Shown: positions 9,399 through 17,083, numbered from the stretch's first letter. The stretch is DNA of 64,000 nt from Stenotrophomonas sp. BIGb0135 (GCF_024810105.1 NZ_JANUDX010000001.1:682001-746000); one strand, 5' to 3'. The notes: generated by a model not told the origin, from the letters alone. A program made the numbers and translations.

Positions 9399-9767
9399 CT
9401 ACTCCAGCGATCGCGGGCTGGCGGCAAACGTGTGCAAGGTGTCGCCCTGGAACATGAACGCCAGTTGCAGGGTCACCGGGTGCGTGGCGGTACCGCCTTT
9501 GGCCTGCGGATCGTCCACCAGGCACTCGGTGAGGTACGAGGCAACAGCGGTCTTCTCGCACTGAAGCACCAGGTGGTGGGTGGCCGCGAATGCGTCCACC
9601 GCCGCACGGGATTGCCCCCGCAGCGCGGCATCGTCCACCTGCTCCTGCCAGTACGCCTCGCGCGCTCTCACGTTGGTGCCACCGGCCACTTCGTCGAACT
9701 GACCGGTCGCCCACAGCATCAGCGCACCGATGACCGTCAGCGCCAGATACGCATATCCCTTCCCCAT
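9399..9767 (-). CDS. Hypothetical single-pass membrane protein
   Basis: 122 residues. An N-terminal anchor (YAYLALTVIGALMLWATG) is followed by a periplasmic domain with two Cys (LQCEKTAVASYLTECLV) that could form a disulfide. The start at ATG 9767 is chosen because it sits directly before the membrane segment; the frame extends upstream without a signal. The family is not recognised. Confidence 0.55.
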   Translation of the reverse strand: MGKGYAYLALTVIGALMLWATGQFDEVAGGTNVRAREAYWQEQVDDAALRGQSRAAVDAFAATHHLVLQCEKTAVASYLTECLVDDPQAKGGTATHPVTLQLAFMFQGDTLHTFAASPRSLE

Positions 9768-9869
9768 CGTCTCGCCCCGCGCCTGTGTGGCCGGCAAGAT
9801 GGCATGCCCGCCACCGCTTGCCAATCCGCCCGAGGCGGAGACCGTCAGGCCGCTACGGCTGGGGGGCCG

Positions 9870-10352
9870 TCATTGCCTGGCGCGATCGAAATGTGCCGTT
9901 CGCAGCACCGGCTGGCCGTCCCGGAAATAGGCCTCGGTTTCGGTCAGGACCTTGCCGTCGGCGCTCACGGTGTACACGCGGGTGGAGCGCGGAATGTTCT
10001 GGTAGATGAACTGCACCACCAATACCCCGGGCGCCGGCATTTTTGCCGCTACGCGGTCCACCGGATAGGTGCCGGTGGCCGGGGCGGGCGTGCCATCCAG
10101 CAGCATCGTGGAGGCAGCGTCCAGCCGATTGCCGCTGTGCTCGACGATGGCGACCCGGGAGGACCATTTGCCGCCGGGCACTTCCGCGAACTCCAGAGTG
10201 ACGCTCTGCGGTCGCGCCTCCGCAGGCATCGGCAACGTTGCCACATCCAGCGTCCAGCGCCCTGCCAGCGGCGAAACCGTCGGGGGCGCGGCAAATGTCG
10301 AGGAGGCCTGCAGCAGCAACAGGGCGAGCGATGCGGCAATGACGTTCTTCAT
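9870..10352 (-). CDS. Secreted hypothetical protein
   Basis: 160 residues with a clear signal peptide (MKNVIAASLALLLLQ, cleaved after TFA) and a compact beta-rich domain: GRWTLDVATLPMP, WSSRVAIVEHSG, a Pro-rich loop, then TRVYTVSADGKVLTETEAYF. The pattern resembles small periplasmic lipocalin-like or DUF proteins, but no family is assigned. GGAGG precedes the ATG. It lies 136 bp downstream of the P450 gene in the same direction; whether it belongs to the RiPP cassette is open, as that gap is long enough for its own promoter. Confidence 0.6.
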   Translation of the reverse strand: MKNVIAASLALLLLQASSTFAAPPTVSPLAGRWTLDVATLPMPAEARPQSVTLEFAEVPGGKWSSRVAIVEHSGNRLDAASTMLLDGTPAPATGTYPVDRVAAKMPAPGVLVVQFIYQNIPRSTRVYTVSADGKVLTETEAYFRDGQPVLRTAHFDRARQ

Positions 10353-10488
10353 ACGACCTCCACTGCGAACCGGGGTTGACCCCTGCCTTCTAGACCCCAC
10401 CCGTGGGCCGGTCAAGACGCAGCGCACGATGCCCGCCCACCCGCCAAGGCGGCCCAGCGTCCGCCAGCGGCATGCGTCGTGCGTGCCG

Positions 10489-11721
10489 TCAGCCAGCACG
10501 CGCGCGCGGCGTCACCACGCCCTTGAAATCGATTGGAATGGCAAACCCCTCCAGTTTCATCCACGGGGCGGGCTCGGCCTGGACCTGGATGTCAAAGTCA
10601 CGGGTGATCAACGCACAGAACAGCACCAGCTGCGCGTGCCCGACCGCACTGCCGATACACGCGCGCGAGGAAAACCCGAAGGGCACGTAGGCACCCTTGT
10701 TGGGCTGCCGGCGCGATGGCAGCCAGCGGTCCGGATCGAACACGTCGGGCTGATCCCAGAATTCGGGGGAATGATGCTGGTAGTACGAGGACAGCTCGTA
10801 GGCCGCGCCCCTCCTGATGGACACGCCTTCGGCCTCGATGTCGTGCCAGGCGGGGCGCCGCAGCGCGAACAGCCCCGGCCACACCCGGATCGTCTCCTTG
10901 ATGAAACGCGACGTACACGGCAGCTCGCGCATCGGCAGCGTGTACAGCGACTCGAGGCTGAGTGCGCTGGTCTCGGCGCGGATCCGTTGCTGCCACTCGG
11001 GGAAGCGGTGCAGTGCATACAGCAGGCTCGCGGCGGTGATCCCGGGCAGCCCGGACATACCGGCCAGCACGGTCGAAATGAGGTAGGCCACGCGATCCAC
11101 GCCGATACGGCCGACCAGGGGCAGCAGCGACTGCAGGAAATCGTCATGCACGTCGGTATCGCGCACGCGCCGTTTGATATGGCGCACCACCGTGCGCGCC
11201 GCCTTGCGCGACAGGTGGAGATTCAGCAGGCGGCGGAAGAAGCCGAAATCCTGCAGCACGATGCCACTGTAGCGGGTCTTCTGCTCGCCGATCAGCGCAT
11301 CGGTATCGCGCGCATCCATGCCATCGATCAGCAAGGGCAGCAGCGGCTCGGAGATCGCCCACCAGCTGAGCTCGCTCAGGTCCTGGACCGCACCGCAGCG
11401 CCGGGACAGGAAGGCGTGCATGCGCAGATACAGCGCACGCATCTGCTCGGGTGCAGCCAGGCGACCGCCCTGCTCGCTGAGCAGCGCGCGCACCTCGCGC
11501 CACGCCACCGGCGGCGCGGATCCACGCAGCCCGAGATAATCGATCAGCGAATCCGGCACCGTGTGCTGGTCGGTGTTCGCCTTGTCGACTTTCACCGCCA
11601 GGGCCGGGTCGAAAATACCCACCACATCATTCTGGAAGTTGAGCACCGGGCCTTCCTGGCGGACCCGTTCCAGCAGATCATCGATCGAAATGACTTCCGT
11701 GCCTGCGCTGCGATCCGCCAT
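10489..11721 (-). CDS. Cytochrome P450, probable RiPP-crosslinking enzyme
   Basis: 410 residues. The K-helix ExxR is KETIRVWP (Glu276, Arg279), the PERF-type element is FDPDRWLP, and the heme loop FGFSSRACIG matches the consensus, with the ligand at Cys355. The I-helix reads AGMSGLPGIT (220-229) and lacks the usual acid-Thr pair at the expected positions. There is no membrane anchor, so the enzyme is soluble and needs separate ferredoxin and reductase, none of which are nearby. The start ATG 11721 has GGAGG about six bases upstream; a frame start at 11769 has none and would begin inside the hairpin. It lies 72 bp downstream of the 33-codon peptide gene ending YIYWIIF. Aromatic crosslinking of that peptide is inferred. 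Confidence 0.9.
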   Translation of the reverse strand: MADRSAGTEVISIDDLLERVRQEGPVLNFQNDVVGIFDPALAVKVDKANTDQHTVPDSLIDYLGLRGSAPPVAWREVRALLSEQGGRLAAPEQMRALYLRMHAFLSRRCGAVQDLSELSWWAISEPLLPLLIDGMDARDTDALIGEQKTRYSGIVLQDFGFFRRLLNLHLSRKAARTVVRHIKRRVRDTDVHDDFLQSLLPLVGRIGVDRVAYLISTVLAGMSGLPGITAASLLYALHRFPEWQQRIRAETSALSLESLYTLPMRELPCTSRFIKETIRVWPGLFALRRPAWHDIEAEGVSIRRGAAYELSSYYQHHSPEFWDQPDVFDPDRWLPSRRQPNKGAYVPFGFSSRACIGSAVGHAQLVLFCALITRDFDIQVQAEPAPWMKLEGFAIPIDFKGVVTPRARAG

Positions 11722-11734
11722 ATGCCCTCCGAAG

Positions 11735-11761
11735 CCAGGGGTGGCCATCGACCACCCCTGG
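11735..11761 (-). promoter_or_regulatory. Intercistronic hairpin between peptide and P450 genes
   Basis: A perfect 10-bp stem (CCAGGGGTGG with its complement, loop of seven) lies between the stop of the peptide gene (11794) and the P450 start (11721). No T-run follows, so it should not terminate fully. Such hairpins in RiPP operons commonly stabilise the precursor mRNA or lower downstream expression so that precursor exceeds enzyme. That role is inferred. Confidence 0.7.
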
Positions 11762-11793
11762 AGGTTCATGAAAACACGCGAAAACCGCTGCGC

Positions 11794-11895
11794 TTAGAAG
11801 ATGATCCAGTAGATGTACTTCGAACGGATGCTCTGGGTCGGACTGTGCGAACGCAGATTGAGGGAAACCTGCAAGGCGCGAACAAGATTAGCCAT
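11794..11895 (-). CDS. Putative P450-RiPP precursor peptide, 33 residues, C-terminal KYIYWIIF
   Basis: A short frame that standard gene calling would miss. It starts ATG GCT AAT with AAGGAG seven bases upstream and ends TAA at 11794. The N-terminal part (MANLVRALQVSLNLRS) looks like an amphipathic leader helix; a polar linker HSPTQSIRS follows; the C-terminus is KYIYWIIF, with Tyr27, Tyr29, Trp30 and Phe33. Known P450-modified peptides have the same arrangement: a short leader and a C-terminal aromatic core, such as YIYY in cittilin, AWYIWY in tryptorubin, and the biarylitide pentapeptide. The P450 follows directly. Leader cleavage and export genes are not in the cluster. Product and crosslinks are inferred. 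Confidence 0.8.
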   Translation of the reverse strand: MANLVRALQVSLNLRSHSPTQSIRSKYIYWIIF

Positions 11896-11936
11896 GGTAT
11901 GACTCCTTAGTTTCGTCGTGGTCCCAACATCGAATA

Positions 11937-11955
11937 CCAGGCAAGGCTTGCCTGG
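11937..11955. promoter_or_regulatory. 19-bp palindrome upstream of the RiPP peptide gene
   Basis: CCAGGCAAG and CTTGCCTGG form perfect 9-bp arms around one central base, 42 bases before the peptide start. The surrounding 11956-12080 is clearly richer in A+T than the genes on either side. It could be an operator or a hairpin in the 5' leader; no -35/-10 pair could be fixed with confidence. Confidence 0.5.
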
Positions 11956-12220
11956 CGCCCTCTTGTAACACGCAAAACCCGGGGCGACCGATATTTCACC
12001 CGATTAACACGAAGCACATCGGATTCGCCAAAATTTCACTGACGAGCACTCATATTCAACGAGAAACTCATCACATTTCGACGCCCTTTCAGGCGACGGC
12101 GCAGACCTCAGGACACCGACTCGCGCCGAGCGCGTCCAACCGGCCGCGCGCCGCTGGCGGCAACGCGAGTCGTCCATGGAGCGGCTCCGGGAAGCCCATC
12201 ACGCATGCCCGACCGCCACG

Positions 12221-12282
12221 GCTCGGCTCGGCTCGGCTCGGCTCGGCTCGCCCCGGCTCGGCTCGGCTCGGCTCGGCTCGGC
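12221..12282. repeat. GCTCG pentanucleotide microsatellite
   Basis: Six perfect GCTCG units, one variant CCCCG, five more GCTCG units, then GCGAG. It lies about 100 bases upstream of the HipA-like kinase gene. The unit resembles the GCTCGGCT arm of the REP found elsewhere in the window, so it may have grown from one by slippage. Copy number is expected to vary between isolates. Confidence 0.9.
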
Positions 12283-12371
12283 GAGTACACAACCACGGCA
12301 TGCCCCCGCCAGCGACCCGCATCATGCGCAGCACGGCGTCTTCCCGTGCTTCGGCCATGGATGCCACACGC

Positions 12372-12377
12372 TAGAAT
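12372..12377 (+). promoter_or_regulatory. Probable -10 box of hipA-like gene (leaderless mRNA)
   Basis: TAGAAT lies six bases before the ATG at 12384, so a transcript starting at the normal distance would begin at or beside the A of the ATG. No ribosome binding site precedes the start. The -35 region is poor. Confidence 0.4.
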
Positions 12378-12383
12378 GCCGCC

Positions 12384-13160
12384 ATGCGAACCGTGCACGC
12401 CCTGCGCTACATCACCCCCCTCCGCGAAGGCGGCTCCCTGCCCGCCGTGGTCGAGACCGACGACGATGGCATGGTCGTGCTCAAGTTCCGTGGGGCCGGG
12501 CAAGGCCCCAAGGCGCTGATCGCCGAGCTGATCGCCGGGGAAATGGCGCGCAGCGTGGGGCTGCCGATCCCGGAGATCGTGTTCGTGGAACTGGACCGTG
12601 AGTTCGCCCGCACCGAGCCCGACCCGGAGATCCAGGACCTGATCCGTGCCAGCGAGGGGCTCAACCTGGGCAGCGACTACCTGCCCGGGGCTATCAACTA
12701 CGACCCGGCGGCGATGCCGGTGGACGCCGACCTGGCCTCGCGGATCGTGTGGTTCGATGCGCTCACCAGCAACGTGGACCGCACCGCGCGCAACCCCAAC
12801 CTGATGGTGTGGCACCGCACGCTGTACCTGATCGACCACGGCGCGGCGATGTACTTCCACCACGACTGGGCCAACGCCGGGGATGCCTGCGAGAAGCCCT
12901 TCGTGCTGATCCGCGACCATGTGCTGCTGCCGTTCGCCACGAAGATCGCCGAGGCCGATGCCGCGCTGGCGGCCCTGCTCACCGATGCCGAGATCGAACG
13001 CATCGTCGGCCTGGTGCCGGACAGCTGGCTGGTGGATGAGCCGTATTTCGACAGCCCGGCGGCCTATCGCCAGGCCTATGTGACCTATCTCAAGCGCCGC
13101 CTGCAGGTGCGTGCCGTCTTCGTCCAGGAGGCCGTCCGTGCCCACGCTGCACACGTATGA
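12384..13160 (+). CDS. HipA-like kinase-domain protein
   Basis: 258 residues, compact relative to HipA (~440), matching the stand-alone HipA-like kinase family. The ATP-site Lys is in VVLKFRGAGQG (about residue 34), the catalytic loop is DALTSNVDRTARNPNL (Asp132, Asn137), and the metal-binding element is LIDHGAAM (Asp151), replacing the DFG. All key residues are present, so it should be an active Ser/Thr kinase-like enzyme, but it lacks the HipA N-subdomain, and no HipB-type DNA-binding antitoxin is next to it. It overlaps the DUF3037 gene by 23 bases, the usual companion of this family. The substrate is unknown. A microsatellite lies upstream. Confidence 0.82.
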   Translation: MRTVHALRYITPLREGGSLPAVVETDDDGMVVLKFRGAGQGPKALIAELIAGEMARSVGLPIPEIVFVELDREFARTEPDPEIQDLIRASEGLNLGSDYLPGAINYDPAAMPVDADLASRIVWFDALTSNVDRTARNPNLMVWHRTLYLIDHGAAMYFHHDWANAGDACEKPFVLIRDHVLLPFATKIAEADAALAALLTDAEIERIVGLVPDSWLVDEPYFDSPAAYRQAYVTYLKRRLQVRAVFVQEAVRAHAAHV

Positions 13161-13530
13161 CTACGCGGTGATCCGCGTGGTGCCCCGCGTCGAACGCGAG
13201 GAGTTCATCAACGTCGGGGTGATCGTGTCGTGCCCCGGGGCCAGGCACCTGGAAGCGGCCATCGACATCGATCCGGCGCGCCTGCATGCCTTCGCACCGG
13301 CCCTGGACCTGGACGCGCTGCAGCCGTGGCTGGATGCGATCGTGGCGATCTGCCGCGGCGATGCCGACGCGGGCCCGATCGCGCAGCTGCCGGCACGTGC
13401 CCGCTTCCACTTCCTCACCGCCAAGCGCAGTTCGGTGGTGCAGATGTCCAGTACGCACGTGGGCCGGACCGCCGAGCCTGCAGGCGTGGTCGAGCATCTG
13501 CTCAACCGCATGGTGCGGGTCCCGCGCTGA
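13138..13530 (+). CDS. DUF3037 protein, partner of the HipA-like kinase
   Basis: 130 residues. The domain opens YDYAVIRVVPRVEREEFINVGVIV and continues with ARHLEAAIDIDPARL and, near the end, HFLTAKRSSVVQMS, the usual DUF3037 pattern. The GTG start at 13138 has AGGAGG five bases upstream, inside the end of the kinase gene, so translation is coupled. DUF3037 proteins are consistently encoded next to HipA-like kinases in many bacteria, which suggests a complex or a regulator-kinase pair. Biochemical function is not known. Confidence 0.85.
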   Translation: MPTLHTYDYAVIRVVPRVEREEFINVGVIVSCPGARHLEAAIDIDPARLHAFAPALDLDALQPWLDAIVAICRGDADAGPIAQLPARARFHFLTAKRSSVVQMSSTHVGRTAEPAGVVEHLLNRMVRVPR

Positions 13531-13545
13531 CGCCTGCGGTGGGCC

Positions 13546-13935
13546 CTACTTCGGGGCCGGCCCATCCCAACGACTGGTGATCTGGCTGCGGATCGGCGTA
13601 CGCGCCGCATTGCGCGCGGTCGGCTCGAAACGCATGGCCTTGATCGCGCTGACCGCCCAGCCGGTGTGCGCGCCCGCGGGCGTGGCGTCGATCACCTGCA
13701 CGTTGGTGGTACGACCGCGCGCGGTGATCGTGTAGGCCAGGGTGACTTCGTCGGCGAACGCAACGCGCTCGGGGTCGGCCATCGTCCTGGGCGTGAACGT
13801 ACCCGGCGCCGGCGTCCAGTAAGTGAGCCCTTCGGCGGGCGTCAGTTCCAGGGGCGCCCCCTCGGCAGCGAGGGCGGCGGGACTGAGGGCCAGGACAAGC
13901 GCCACCACGGTGGTGCGCAACAGGGACAGGTGCAT
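13546..13935 (-). CDS. Periplasmic TonB C-terminal-domain-like protein
   Basis: 129 residues. A signal peptide (MHLSLLRTTVVALVLALSP, cleaved after ALA) is followed by a domain with the TonB-C pattern: a short strand VTLAYTITARGRTTNVQVIDATPAG, a helix HTGWAVSAIKAMRFEP, and a last strand. There is no Pro-rich spanner or N-terminal anchor, so it is not a full energy-transducing TonB. AAGGAAG precedes the ATG. It converges with the DUF3037 gene, 15 bp apart. Confidence 0.7.
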   Translation of the reverse strand: MHLSLLRTTVVALVLALSPAALAAEGAPLELTPAEGLTYWTPAPGTFTPRTMADPERVAFADEVTLAYTITARGRTTNVQVIDATPAGAHTGWAVSAIKAMRFEPTARNAARTPIRSQITSRWDGPAPK

Positions 13936-13996
13936 GGTCTTCCTTGTGTGCCAGTGAACCGGAGGCCCAAGAGTACCTGCAACCTGCGCCCCGGTC

Positions 13997-14503
13997 CTAG
14001 GGACTGCGCCTCACCACGCCCACGCGGATCTCGAAACCGGGAATCCGCGCCCATTGCTCGCGCGGATAACGCACGGTCTCCACCCCCATGCCGATGTCGT
14101 AGCCCACTGCATCGGGGCCCGCACGCCATGCATACGGCGCACCGCTGCTCCAGCCGCAGCAGGCATAGGTCAACATGGGCATGCCGAAGGTCTGGTGCAG
14201 GTAGGCCTCCACCGCGACCGCGGACGCCCCGCTCACCCGGTAGCGCGCGGTCATCGGTTGCAGGTAGGAGGCGTCGTCCTGCTCGCAGCCCAGGTACTCG
14301 ATGGTGGCCGGTTTGCGGCCCAAGGCCAGCAGGAAGTCCTGGCACTGGGTATCGGGCCGCGCCAGCCCATCGCCGCGGCCATGCGCCTCCCAGTCCGCCA
14401 GCGCCGCGTCCGCGCCCTGGGTGCCGGCGGCGGCGTGGCCGGTCAGCGCGAGCACGCCGCACAACGAGAGCGATACCAGGTGCGCGGCGCGGGTCGTGCT
14501 CAT
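13997..14503 (-). CDS. Secreted hypothetical protein (tentatively DUF4952)
   Basis: 168 residues with a signal peptide (LVSLSLCGVLALTGHAAAG). The mature domain contains CQDFLLALGRKPATIEYLGC, where two Cys bracket the segment, and a second pair in YACCGWSSG. The first motif recalls DUF4952 proteins; I am not certain of this. No strong ribosome site is seen before the ATG. It sits between two other minus-strand envelope genes. Confidence 0.6.
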   Translation of the reverse strand: MSTTRAAHLVSLSLCGVLALTGHAAAGTQGADAALADWEAHGRGDGLARPDTQCQDFLLALGRKPATIEYLGCEQDDASYLQPMTARYRVSGASAVAVEAYLHQTFGMPMLTYACCGWSSGAPYAWRAGPDAVGYDIGMGVETVRYPREQWARIPGFEIRVGVVRRSP

Positions 14504-14563
14504 GGGTGCTGGTGAGATGCGGGAGGTGGGCGCATCGTAATCGATGCGCCCACCCGACGCCGC

Positions 14564-17083
14564 TTACTTCGGCAACGCGTAGGCAATCACGTAATCGCCC
14601 GCGGGGGTTTCCATGAAGTGATGGCCGCCGGCCATGATCACCACGTACTGGCGCCCGCCGAACGCGTAGATCATCGGGTTGGCCTGGCCGCCGGCCGGCA
14701 GCTTGGCGTGCCACAGCTCCTTGCCGGTCTTCAGGTCGATCGCGCGCAGCAGGTCATCAGTAGCCGCGGCGATGAAGATCAGGCCGCTGGCGGTGACCAC
14801 CGAGCCGCCGTTGTTGGGCGTGCCGATCTCGATCGGCAGGCCGGAGCGGATGCCGAACGGGCCATTGCCGCGCGCACTGCCGAACGGGCGGTCCCACAGC
14901 GTCTTGCCGGTGCGCAGGTCGACCGCGCGGATGCCACCGTACGGCGGCTGCTTGCACAGCAGCTTGGTGAACGGCAGGCGCCAGCCGGCGTTGACGTCGA
15001 TCGCATACGGCGTGCCCACCTGCGGGTCGCCCGCGCCTTCGGCACCGCCCTTGTCGGCGCGCACGTCCTCGCGCGGCACCCATCCCAGCTTGTCGGCCTT
15101 GGCGCGCGGCACCAGCAGGTTGTAGTTGGGCATGTCGTTGTAGTTGGCCACGATCACGCCACGGCGCGGATCCACCGACACGCTGCCCCAGTCCGAGCCG
15201 CCGTTGTAGCCGGGATACTCGATGGAATGACGGTCGGCGGTGGGCGGGGTGTAGAACCCTTCGTAGCTGGCCTTGCGGAACTGGATGCGGCAGACCAACT
15301 GGTCGATCGGGGTGATGCCCCACATGTCGCGCTCGGTGAGGTCCGGCTTGCGCAGCGTGTGGTACAGCGAGAACAGCTGGGTGGGCGAGCGCTGCCCGGG
15401 CTCCACGCCACCGGCGGGCACCTTGCGCTCCTCGGCCGGCGTCAGCAGCTGGCCGGTGCGGCGGTCGAGCACATACATGTCGCCCTGCTTGGTCGGCAGC
15501 AGGATCGCCGGCACCTTGCCGGCGGCGGTGGGGTAATCGACCAGCGTGGCCTGCGAACCCATGTCGTAGTCCCACACGTCCTTGCGCACCGCCTGGAAAT
15601 GCCAGGCCGGCTTCCCGGTGTTGACGTCGATGGCCACCAGCGAGGTGGCGTACTTGTTCTGGTTCTCGGTGCGCGAGCCACTCCAGTAGTCGCCCGCCGA
15701 ATTGCCCATCGGCAGGTAGACCAGGCCAAGCTGGTCATCGCCGGTGGCGGTGGTCCACATGTTGGGGGTGCCACGGGTGTAGGTCTTGCCCTGCGCCGGC
15801 AGGCCGGTCAGTTCCGGCTGGTCCATGTCCCAGGCCCAGCGCAGCTTGCCGGTCACCGCGTCATAGGCCTGGATCACCCCGGACGGCGCGTCGCGACGCT
15901 GGCCGTCGAGCACCTGGTGGCCGGTGACGACCACGCCCTGCACGATCGCCGGCGGCGAGGTGATGGACACGTAGCCGGCCGGGCTGTCGCCCATGCCCAG
16001 GGTGATGTCGACCTGCCCGTTGTTGCCGAAGCCGGCGCACGGCTTGCCGGTGGCGGCATCCACCGCGATCAGGCGGCCATCCAGGGTGCCTTCGATGATG
16101 CGCGCCGCGCAGGCGCTGCGCGGCAGCTGGGTGAGCACCGGCACGCCCGGCGCGGCATTGGCCAGGTCGGCGGCAACGTCCGCATCGGCGGCCTGCTGCG
16201 CGATGGCCGGCACTTCGTAGTACGACACACCACGGCAGGCCGCCGTGTACGGAATCGACTTGTCCTTGATCTTCGGGTCGAAGCGCCAGCGCTCGGTGCC
16301 GTCGGCGGCATTGAGCGCCACCAACTGGTTGCGCGCGGTGCACAGGTACAGCGTGTCGCCCACCTTGAGCGGCGTGGTCTCCGCGCCCCAGCGCTTCTCG
16401 GGCAGGTCGCCGGTGCGGAACAGCCAGGCCTGTTCGAGCGTGCCGACGTTGTCCGGGGTGATCTGCTGCAGTGGCGAGAAACGGGTGGCGGCGTTGTTGC
16501 GCCCGTAGGCGGCCCAATCGCCGTCGGCCGGCTTGTCGGCCGGCTGCAACGGCGCATCGGCGGTGGGCGCGAGCCCGGCACTGGTCATCGGCTCGGGGAA
16601 GTCACCATTGGCCGCGGTGATGCCGTGCGGCACGAAGGCCAGCACGAACGCCGCCACGAACACCGCCGCCAGCACGCCGGCCAAGCTGCGCGAGAGCCGC
16701 CGGGTGAACGGCCGGTCCAGCGTGGGCAGCAGCAACGCGAGCACGAAGCCGATGCCGACGATCAGTCCAAGCCGCGGCACCCAACGCCAGTAGTCGCTGC
16801 CCGACTCCCACGCGGTCCACAGCAGCGTGCCCACGAACACCGCGCCGAACCACAGCGCTCCGGCACGCCGGTTGCCCCACAGCAGCACGCCGGACACCAG
16901 CAGCCCGATACCGGCGAGCAGGTAGTACCAGGAGCCACCGAGGGTGGCCAGCCACGCGCCCAGCCCGCCCAGCACCAGGCCGAGCAGCACCAGCACGAGC
17001 GACAAGACGGTGACCAGGCCGTGGCGCGGGCGTCGCACGGCGGATGAGGAATCGGGGGGGACGGCGTGGGGTGAGGCGGACAT
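14564..17083 (-). CDS. gcd: Membrane-bound PQQ-dependent glucose dehydrogenase
   Basis: 839 residues. A short cytoplasmic N-terminus is followed by five hydrophobic segments (about 22-125; for example LVTVLSLVLVLLGLVLGG and LWFGAVFVGTLLWTAW), then a periplasmic eight-bladed PQQ propeller. Blade markers include WAAYGRNNAATRFSPLQQI at its start and several GKxxW repeats (KPAWHFQAV, KTLWDRPF). It oxidises glucose, or in this subgroup quinate or shikimate, at the inner membrane and passes electrons to ubiquinone. ATG 17083 is preceded by AGGAG with seven bases spacing. It is monocistronic as far as visible. The family is certain, the exact substrate less so. Confidence 0.92.
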   Translation of the reverse strand: MSASPHAVPPDSSSAVRRPRHGLVTVLSLVLVLLGLVLGGLGAWLATLGGSWYYLLAGIGLLVSGVLLWGNRRAGALWFGAVFVGTLLWTAWESGSDYWRWVPRLGLIVGIGFVLALLLPTLDRPFTRRLSRSLAGVLAAVFVAAFVLAFVPHGITAANGDFPEPMTSAGLAPTADAPLQPADKPADGDWAAYGRNNAATRFSPLQQITPDNVGTLEQAWLFRTGDLPEKRWGAETTPLKVGDTLYLCTARNQLVALNAADGTERWRFDPKIKDKSIPYTAACRGVSYYEVPAIAQQAADADVAADLANAAPGVPVLTQLPRSACAARIIEGTLDGRLIAVDAATGKPCAGFGNNGQVDITLGMGDSPAGYVSITSPPAIVQGVVVTGHQVLDGQRRDAPSGVIQAYDAVTGKLRWAWDMDQPELTGLPAQGKTYTRGTPNMWTTATGDDQLGLVYLPMGNSAGDYWSGSRTENQNKYATSLVAIDVNTGKPAWHFQAVRKDVWDYDMGSQATLVDYPTAAGKVPAILLPTKQGDMYVLDRRTGQLLTPAEERKVPAGGVEPGQRSPTQLFSLYHTLRKPDLTERDMWGITPIDQLVCRIQFRKASYEGFYTPPTADRHSIEYPGYNGGSDWGSVSVDPRRGVIVANYNDMPNYNLLVPRAKADKLGWVPREDVRADKGGAEGAGDPQVGTPYAIDVNAGWRLPFTKLLCKQPPYGGIRAVDLRTGKTLWDRPFGSARGNGPFGIRSGLPIEIGTPNNGGSVVTASGLIFIAAATDDLLRAIDLKTGKELWHAKLPAGGQANPMIYAFGGRQYVVIMAGGHHFMETPAGDYVIAYALPK

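Noticed and set aside
8922..10379. A 485-codon plus-strand frame starting in the broken lipoprotein gene
   Set aside because: Only its first part matches the frameshifted gene; the rest is antisense to two small envelope genes with clear signal peptides and ribosome sites.
11722..11769. Upstream ATG (11769) as P450 start
   Set aside because: No ribosome site, falls within the intercistronic hairpin; ATG 11721 has a strong GGAGG.
12108..13154. Antisense frame through the microsatellite and the HipA-like gene
   Set aside because: The repeat part encodes only short-period Glu/Pro/Ser/Arg runs and the remainder mirrors the kinase gene.
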